The position numbers and the translations under genes were made by a program. From the NCBI GenBank assembly GCA_965237575.1, contig CBDEGI010000004.1, positions 3,968,001-4,032,000 of the forward strand: a stretch of 64,000 nt of DNA, read 5' to 3'. Shown here one piece after another: positions 62,098 to 64,000 of the stretch (positions are counted from its first letter, which is position 1; each line of letters begins with the position of its first letter). Below the pieces are notes generated by a model that saw nothing but the letters and a program-made list of their open reading frames with translations, was not told where the DNA came from and searched no databases. The DNA is from JAKZVK01 sp965237575 (GTDB taxonomy: Bacteria > Acidobacteriota > Terriglobia > Bryobacterales > UBA6623).

Positions 62098-62650
62098 GTG
62101 GGCTGCTGACGCCCAAGGCTCAGCCCGTAGCGCGCATCTCGGTCTTGAGATCTGCGGCCTTCCCTCGATCCAACGTGCACCCACGCCTCCGCCATGCGCC
62201 ACGGTCTCACCAAACCGCGTGCTTGACGAACCAACCTACGGCTCCGTCAACCCAACACCGCCCGGCCCTCGCCCCGCCAACGCATGCGACCTCGGCTTAG
62301 CCGCGAAGCGGCGGCCGGATGTCAGCCCTGGGTGCTGGCGAAGCCGAAACCCAGGGTCCCGTCCCCCTACAGCCTTGCAGCCCTGAAAGGGGCGTTGGAC
62401 CGGCCCCGAAGCAATCGCTTGAGCTCCTTCGAAAAGTAGTAGCCTGTCCCCCACTTTCCCCCACTTTCCCCTACGTCAAGCTCCACATTTCCCGACGGGT
62501 CGCCGAACACGCCGGAGTGCCGCTCATGGAACAGAAGCAGGAGGATTAGCCCTTACGTTGGAGATCTTGGAGATCGAAGGGCCGTTACAAGTGACATTGA
62601 ATTGCCCGGGGCTGATTGCTATCCCACAGGTCGTCACCTGGGGTCCGGAT

Positions 62651-63481
62651 TCAGCGCTCGATCGATTGCAGTGCCGCCTCAGCCTGTTGGCGAAGTTCCT
62701 CGCCCGTCGCTGCGTCGGAGGCGATCTCGCGAAGCTTCGGCAGCGCCGCCGCCGCCGCCGGCCCAATCTCACCCAGAACGCGAGCGGTGGTCATTCGCAA
62801 GCGCTCGCTGTCTTTGTCAAGCTGCTCGACAAGCTTCGCCACAATCACCGGATGTGCCTGCTTTACGAAAGCCAATTTCTGGATCAAACCCCGCCGTGCC
62901 TCGGGATCTTCCGTCTCCTCCAGGAGGTTCGCGATCGCGTACGCCGCCTCCAGCGAGGCCGGTGCAGCCTTAGCCCAACCGTACACGGCCATGCCGCGCA
63001 CGGATGTATTCGGATCTTTGAGCGCCTTCTTGAGCAACGGCTCCATGACCTCGAGGGGTGGGCCCGGCTCGAGGAGCACGAGAGAATTCATCACATTGCC
63101 CCGCACGCGGGGATTCGGGTCGTCGAACTTGTCGATGATCTGGGGCACGATACCCTCGAAGATCTCCAGACCATCTTTCTGCCGGAGGGGCCCCACGACA
63201 CTGAAGAAGGCCGACGCCTGCAGTCGGATCCCCGGATCGCTGTCTTCGAGCGCGGCGAAGAGAATAGGGAAAGACCGCCTCATGGTTGCCACGTCTTGTT
63301 CAATCCACCATTCCCCATACGACAGCAGGTTCTGCCCAGCCGTGTTTTTCATCTCCAAATCGGGGCTCTTGAGGCCCTGGAAAAAACTCGCAAGGGCCTC
63401 CAGCGAGTGTGGTTGAGCCGAAGCGACGCCAAGGAAGCAGGACAGCAAAGCCAGAGCAAAGTGTTTGTGTAGCTTTGTCAT
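62651..63481 (-). CDS. Exported HEAT-repeat protein
   Basis: 276 residues from the ATG at 63481, chosen because a signal peptide (FALALLSCFLGVASAQ) follows. About six HEAT repeats are visible (LEDSDPGIRLQASAFFSVVG, FDDPNPRVRGNVMNSLVLLE, LKDPNTSVRGMAVYGWAKAA, LDKDSERLRMTTARVLGEIG). It is smaller than the other two HEAT proteins in the window and has no heme or catalytic motif. It is likely a periplasmic binding scaffold. It follows the small exported protein gene on the same strand (119-base gap). Confidence 0.85.
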   Translation of the reverse strand: MTKLHKHFALALLSCFLGVASAQPHSLEALASFFQGLKSPDLEMKNTAGQNLLSYGEWWIEQDVATMRRSFPILFAALEDSDPGIRLQASAFFSVVGPLRQKDGLEIFEGIVPQIIDKFDDPNPRVRGNVMNSLVLLEPGPPLEVMEPLLKKALKDPNTSVRGMAVYGWAKAAPASLEAAYAIANLLEETEDPEARRGLIQKLAFVKQAHPVIVAKLVEQLDKDSERLRMTTARVLGEIGPAAAAALPKLREIASDAATGEELRQQAEAALQSIER

Positions 63482-63599
63482 GGGTTTAAGAACCCTGTCC
63501 GAGCGGGCTTGGTCGAAGAGGCGACGCAGTACGAATGGTCCGGCGCTCGGGCGCACGTGGAGGGCCACGATCCTTGATGCCTGTTGGGCCTGGGAGTCG

Positions 63600-63947
63600 T
63601 TAATCCATCACAGGGAAGCCGATAGACAATTTCGAGACTCGGATGATTCTGTCCTCGTCGGAGAAGAGGTGCGGGTCCCCGGAAGAGATGGGTTCAAACT
63701 CGACCTCCATCTTAATGTACTGACAGGTCCGATAAACATAGCGACCCTGGGTTCGGAATTGCATTCCTCCCTCAAGCAGAAAGCTTGCACGCAACTCTCT
63801 TCTCTTCATGCCCACTTCGATCCGAGTCGCCGCGTCCAGCGCCTGGCGCACCAGCGTACAGCCCGGCCTATCGGGCTCCCGCTGTTGCGCAGCAACAAGT
63901 GATGCAAAGGCGGCTATTGCCACGAGGAGAATTCGTATTGTCTTCAT
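63600..63947 (-). CDS. Small exported hypothetical protein
   Basis: 115 residues from the ATG at 63947. Signal peptide (RILLVAIAAFASLVAAQQ), then a compact domain with two Cys (RPGCTLVRQAL and YVYRTCQYIKMEVEF) that could form a disulfide, and a C-terminal DEDRIIRVSKLSIGFPVMD. The layout resembles small BLIP/SmpA-like periplasmic domains (the GMKRRELRASF segment recalls the 'GMTxxEV' turn of that fold), but the evidence is thin. It lies upstream of a HEAT-repeat gene in the same direction. Confidence 0.65.
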   Translation of the reverse strand: MKTIRILLVAIAAFASLVAAQQREPDRPGCTLVRQALDAATRIEVGMKRRELRASFLLEGGMQFRTQGRYVYRTCQYIKMEVEFEPISSGDPHLFSDEDRIIRVSKLSIGFPVMD

Positions 63948-64000
63948 CACTTTTCTCACGCTCATTGATTGGGCAGAATGACCGTATTGGTAGATCCCGA

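Larger units (their letters stand above)
61122..62650. other. Gene-free region built from tandem and palindromic repeats
   Basis: About 1.5 kb without a supported gene. From left to right: a multi-hairpin segment (61149-61262), a 215-bp tandem repeat (61421-61850), four copies of a 54-bp hairpin element (61555-62014), a 17-bp-arm inverted repeat (62042-62097), a GAAGCGGC-type repeat (62296-62359) and a short CCCCCACTTTC tandem (62450-62475). Confidence 0.7.

Noticed and set aside
62450..62475. CCCCCACTTTC short tandem, reminiscent of REP-associated transposase flanks
   Set aside because: Only two units and no transposase nearby; not enough to call a mobile element.

Overview
This is a high-GC (about 60-65% by eye) bacterial chromosome segment, most likely from an Acidobacteriota genome (Bryobacterales/Solibacter-like or a neighbouring class). 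The taxon is inferred from gene content: a secreted M36 metallopeptidase with a C-terminal domain of the kind common in Solibacter, Ser/Thr kinases with WD40/TolB-like sensor halves, DUF1080 proteins, large HEAT-repeat cytochromes, Tat-exported enzymes and FG-GAP lipoproteins. No rRNA, tRNA, phage gene, intact transposase or CRISPR array was seen.

Layout. 0-8.5 kb: a remnant zone with a vestigial kinase start, a frameshifted NAD-dependent epimerase, a 1439-residue HEAT/cytochrome c protein and a CocE-type hydrolase lipoprotein. 8.6-10.9 kb: the Fo half of ATP synthase (atpZ, atpI-like, atpB, atpE, atpF) without F1 genes. 10.9-13.5 kb: a 212-bp tandem repeat, then a TPM/nucleotidyltransferase/LemA operon. 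13.7-17.2 kb: a sugar-isomerase-like / Nramp-like / DUF1080 operon. 17.4-19.7 kb: PilZ, enoyl-CoA hydratase, ribH, nusB. 19.7-25.1 kb: a sigma-54 activator divergent from a membrane protein, a B12-type radical SAM enzyme and a desaturase, which looks like a regulated lipid-modification locus. 25.2-28.1 kb: three exported proteins of unknown function. 28.1-32.4 kb: Tat-exported DegT-type aminotransferase, pnp, rpsO. 32.7-36.5 kb: aldose epimerase, SDR, acyl-CoA desaturase, rpsT, zinc-ribbon protein. 36.9-45 kb: exported RidA, FG-GAP lipoprotein, secreted HEAT protein with a thioredoxin-like lipoprotein, methyltransferase, TPR protein, amidase. 45.1-53.1 kb: a receptor kinase preceded by a truncated kinase start, trkA-trkH potassium uptake, DUF1080, AI-2E-type transporter. 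53.2-59.8 kb: M36 peptidase, Gfo/Idh oxidoreductase, TonB-family protein. 59.8-62.6 kb: an almost gene-free repeat zone. 62.6-64 kb: two small exported proteins.

Two window-wide patterns matter for reading everything else. First, at least five genes (epimerase, radical SAM, PEGA protein, the 26.5-kb exported protein, pnp) and probably the TonB gene are each broken by one single-base indel with the family signature continuing in another frame. Because pnp is among them, sequencing or assembly error is more likely than decay. Second, several families of short palindromic repeats are scattered between genes, and two of them sit in frame inside coding regions. No single gene set here is clearly a new system. 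The best candidate is the sigma-54-linked radical SAM/desaturase/membrane-protein locus at 19.7-25.1 kb.
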